Positions 6,956 through 7,569 of a stretch of DNA of 7,569 nucleotides are shown in pieces. The DNA is taken from positions 1 through 7,569 of the forward strand of contig DLEF01000002.1 in NCBI GenBank assembly GCA_002481545.1, given 5' to 3'. Origin of the DNA: Cyanobacteria bacterium UBA7753 (lineage in GTDB: Bacteria; Cyanobacteriota; Vampirovibrionia; Gastranaerophilales; Gastranaerophilaceae). A program made the position numbers and the translations under genes. The number at the start of each line of letters is the position of its first letter. The first letter of the stretch is position 1. The notes beneath the pieces were generated by a model. The model worked only from the letters and a program-made list of their open reading frames with translations, made no database searches and was not told the DNA's origin.

Positions 6956-7038
6956 GGGTAGATGCCCGAGTGGCTAAAGGGAACAGACTGTAAATCTGTC
7001 GTCGCGAGACTACGGTGGTTCGAATCCACCTCTGCCCA
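6956..7038 (+). tRNA. tRNA-Tyr(GUA)
   Basis: 83 nt, class II with a long variable arm. The acceptor stem GGGTAGA (6956-6962) pairs with TCTGCCC (7031-7037) with one G-T pair. The anticodon stem ACAGA/TCTGT encloses the loop CTGTAAA, giving anticodon GTA (6990-6992). The variable region is 7000-7013 and the T-arm GGTGG/CCACC is at 7014-7018 and 7026-7030. Discriminator A7038; CCA not encoded. A 50-nt spacer without a clear promoter separates it from tRNA-Thr(GGU). Its last 11 nt and the next 7 nt recur twice downstream. Confidence 0.96.
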
Positions 7039-7047
7039 ATCTTTTCT

Positions 7048-7079
7048 AAAGACTCTTGTTCAAAACAGGGGTCTTTTTT
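7048..7079 (+). terminator. Intrinsic terminator 1 after tRNA-Tyr
   Basis: AAGACTCTTGTT (7049-7060) pairs with AACAGGGGTCTT (7064-7075), a 12-bp stem with two G-T wobbles and loop CAA, followed by a T run to 7079. It starts about 10 nt after the tRNA 3' end, the expected place for termination of the tRNA transcript. Confidence 0.85.
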
Positions 7080-7093
7080 AGTGCCGAGGTGTT

Positions 7094-7131
7094 TTCTCTC
7101 CACCGTGGTGGTTCTCCCCTCCATTTGCTCC
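7094..7131. repeat. 38-nt conserved block, copy 1
   Basis: Identical to 7273-7310 while the flanks have diverged. It contains CCACC-GT-GGTGG, which can form a 5-bp hairpin, and CTCCCCTCC. On the minus strand it reads GGAGCAAATG followed by codons for MEGRTTTVER. It is the best-preserved part of the unit outside the tRNA tail, suggesting either recent duplication or selection. Confidence 0.85.
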
Positions 7132-7163
7132 TTTTCTATTTCATTTTGTTTATTGACACTTTT

Positions 7164-7190
7164 CTCAAAACTGTACTTAAAAGTTTTGAG
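7164..7190. repeat. Inverted repeat (9-bp arms, 9-nt loop), copy 1
   Basis: CTCAAAACT (7164-7172) and AGTTTTGAG (7182-7190) are exact reverse complements around GTACTTAAA. The arms are unchanged in the second unit while the loop has one substitution. No T run follows on the plus strand, so it is not a standard terminator. Confidence 0.9.
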
Positions 7191-7227
7191 TACCGCAAAC
7201 GGAGTCCTTACCTCTGCCCAATCTTTT

Positions 7228-7258
7228 AAGACTCTTGTTACTTGCAAGGGTCTTTTTT
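7228..7258 (+). terminator. Intrinsic terminator 2 in the tRNA-tail array
   Basis: AAGACTCTTG (7228-7237) pairs with CAAGGGTCTT (7245-7254) with one G-T wobble, loop TTACTTG, then a T run to 7258. The left arm is identical to terminator 1; the right arm and loop differ, but pairing is preserved. Confidence 0.8.
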
Positions 7259-7272
7259 ACATCAGAGGTATC

Positions 7273-7310
7273 TTCTCTCCACCGTGGTGGTTCTCCCCTC
7301 CATTTGCTCC
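7273..7310. repeat. 38-nt conserved block, copy 2
   Basis: Identical to 7094-7131. On the minus strand the codons after the ATG run MEGRTTTVERRYL and then a stop, so the possible mini-frame is only 13 codons in this unit and differs in length from unit 1. Confidence 0.85.
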
Positions 7311-7341
7311 GTTAGTATTTCTTTTGTTTTGTTACACTTAT

Positions 7342-7368
7342 CTCAAAACTGTACTTTAAAGTTTTGAG
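7342..7368. repeat. Inverted repeat (9-bp arms, 9-nt loop), copy 2
   Basis: Arms CTCAAAACT (7342-7350) and AGTTTTGAG (7360-7368) are identical to copy 1; the loop is GTACTTTAA. Conserved despite divergence of the T-rich sequence just upstream. Confidence 0.9.
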
Positions 7369-7387
7369 TCTCGCAAACGGAGTCCTT

Positions 7388-7435
7388 ACCTCTGCCCAAT
7401 CTTTTAAGACTCTTGTTTTCGCAGGAGTCTTTTTT
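7388..7435 (+). repeat. tRNA-Tyr tail repeat, unit 3 (partial: tail and terminator only)
   Basis: A third perfect 18-nt copy of the tRNA-Tyr tail and flank (7388-7405) followed by terminator 3. After that the sequence no longer follows the unit, apart from the short TAGTGCCG that also follows terminator 1. The 46-nt stretch 7372-7417 is identical to 7194-7239, marking the junctions as recently homogenised or conserved. Confidence 0.85.
7406..7435 (+). terminator. Intrinsic terminator 3 in the tRNA-tail array
   Basis: AAGACTCTTG (7406-7415) pairs with CAGGAGTCTT (7422-7431) with one G-T wobble, loop TTTTCG, then a T run to 7435. Again the left arm is constant and the loop diverged. Confidence 0.8.
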
Positions 7436-7569
7436 AGTGCCGACGGAGCCACCCTCTACCTCTGGGAGAGGGTAGTAGCACTTGTATCAAGTCGATTAGT
7501 GCTACGGGTGAGGGTTTGTCCAGCCAAGTATCTCGAGCCTTGAATACTTTTGTCAGGCAATGCCTGACC
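7436..7569. other. Noncoding stretch dense in inverted repeats
   Basis: No gene is seen here. The stretch contains ACCCTCT (7451-7457)/AGAGGGT (7467-7473), GTAGCACT (7475-7482)/AGTGCTAC (7498-7505) with a nested ACTTG/CAAGT, and AAGTAT (7526-7531)/ATACTT (7544-7549). A GGGAGAGGG motif followed by GGGTGAGGG is a pattern I associate with dispersed intergenic repeats in several bacterial groups. It may be a dispersed repeat, a MITE remnant or a structured RNA. Confidence 0.45.
7552..7568. repeat. 17-bp perfect palindrome at the window end
   Basis: GTCAGGCA (7552-7559) and TGCCTGAC (7561-7568) flank a single A. It has no T run visible and the window ends one base later, so whether it is a terminator, an operator or the first part of a larger repeat cannot be decided. 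Confidence 0.85.

Larger units (their letters stand above)
7028..7209 (+). repeat. tRNA-Tyr tail repeat, unit 1 (182 bp)
   Basis: Starts with the genuine tRNA-Tyr 3' end (ACCTCTGCCCA at 7028-7038) and ATCTTTT. Then come terminator 1, a 38-nt block (7094-7131) identical in unit 2, a variable T-rich stretch with TTGACA at 7153-7158, a 9-9-9 stem-loop (7164-7190), and the last part of a 46-nt block shared with the unit 2/3 junction (from 7194). The unit lengths (182 and 178) are not multiples of three and the two units differ by indels, so no frame is kept along the array and it is not coding on the plus strand. Confidence 0.9.
7210..7387 (+). repeat. tRNA-Tyr tail repeat, unit 2 (178 bp)
   Basis: Starts with a perfect copy of the 18-nt tRNA-Tyr tail plus flank (7210-7227). 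Then come terminator 2, the 38-nt block (7273-7310), a diverged T-rich stretch (TTACAC where unit 1 has TTGACA), and the stem-loop (7342-7368). Upstream of the tail the tRNA body is absent; it is preceded instead by CGCAAACGGAGTCCTT, also found before unit 3. Confidence 0.9.

Noticed and set aside
6948..7247. Minus-strand open frame of 99 residues across tRNA-Tyr and the repeat array
   Set aside because: It runs through the antisense of a clear tRNA (the WIRTTVVSRR-type peptide is a typical tRNA shadow), has no consistent continuation in the second unit, and lacks protein-like features. Only the short start inside the 38-nt block is kept as a weak observation.
7015..7359. Plus-strand open frame of 114 residues starting inside tRNA-Tyr
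   Set aside because: It starts within the tRNA and passes through terminator 1. The two units differ by indels and have periods of 182 and 178 bp, so no common frame exists; the sequence is hydrophobic noise.

Overview
The window is an AT-rich bacterial chromosome segment. It holds two housekeeping DNA-repair genes (uvrB and ligA), one ORF6N-domain gene, three lineage-specific proteins of unknown function, and a three-tRNA cluster. The cluster is followed by an unusual noncoding repeat array. None of the three tRNA genes encodes its CCA tail, and start signals are mixed: some genes have clear Shine-Dalgarno motifs, others have none. Together with low GC and the protein style this fits a gut bacterium of the Candidatus Gastranaerophilales/Melainabacteria type. 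That assignment is inferred from general impression only, and other low-GC lineages remain possible.

Region 1-1092 is the 3' part of a gene that begins before the window. It has an Arg-Pro-Pro-Ile-Asp-Asn repeat tract, an acidic/helical middle and a beta-rich C-terminal domain that loosely recalls the FliK hook-length-control fold. uvrB follows (1189-3177), then a small one-helix membrane protein (3239-3580). Both of these have a TATAAT box ending exactly 6 nt before the ATG and no Shine-Dalgarno motif, so both are predicted to be leaderless mRNAs.

Between the small membrane protein and ligA lies an ORF6N-domain gene (3592-4116). The segment is bounded by a perfect 28-bp direct repeat. The left copy is the 3' end of the small membrane protein gene and the right copy overlaps the ORF6N stop codon. 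This looks like a single-gene insertion of about 555 bp that left its upstream host gene intact. The ORF6N reading frame contains a perfect 29-bp palindrome. ligA (4165-6147) and a two-helix membrane protein (6207-6704) follow.

A strong promoter (TTGACA-17-TAGAAT) at 6713-6741 drives tRNA-Thr(UGU), tRNA-Thr(GGU) and tRNA-Tyr(GUA). After tRNA-Tyr, the last 11 nt of the tRNA plus 7 nt of flank recur twice more, at spacings of 182 and 178 bp. Each copy is followed by an intrinsic terminator hairpin with a conserved stem and divergent loop. The units between them share a perfectly conserved 38-nt block and a conserved 9-9-9 stem-loop. This layout closely resembles the E. coli tyrT/rtT repeats (about 178-bp tandem units that each carry the tRNA-Tyr 3' end), although the unit sequence looks unrelated. 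The final 130 bases are noncoding and dense in inverted repeats. The tRNA-Tyr tail array and the direct-repeat-bounded ORF6N cassette are the two observations most worth following up.
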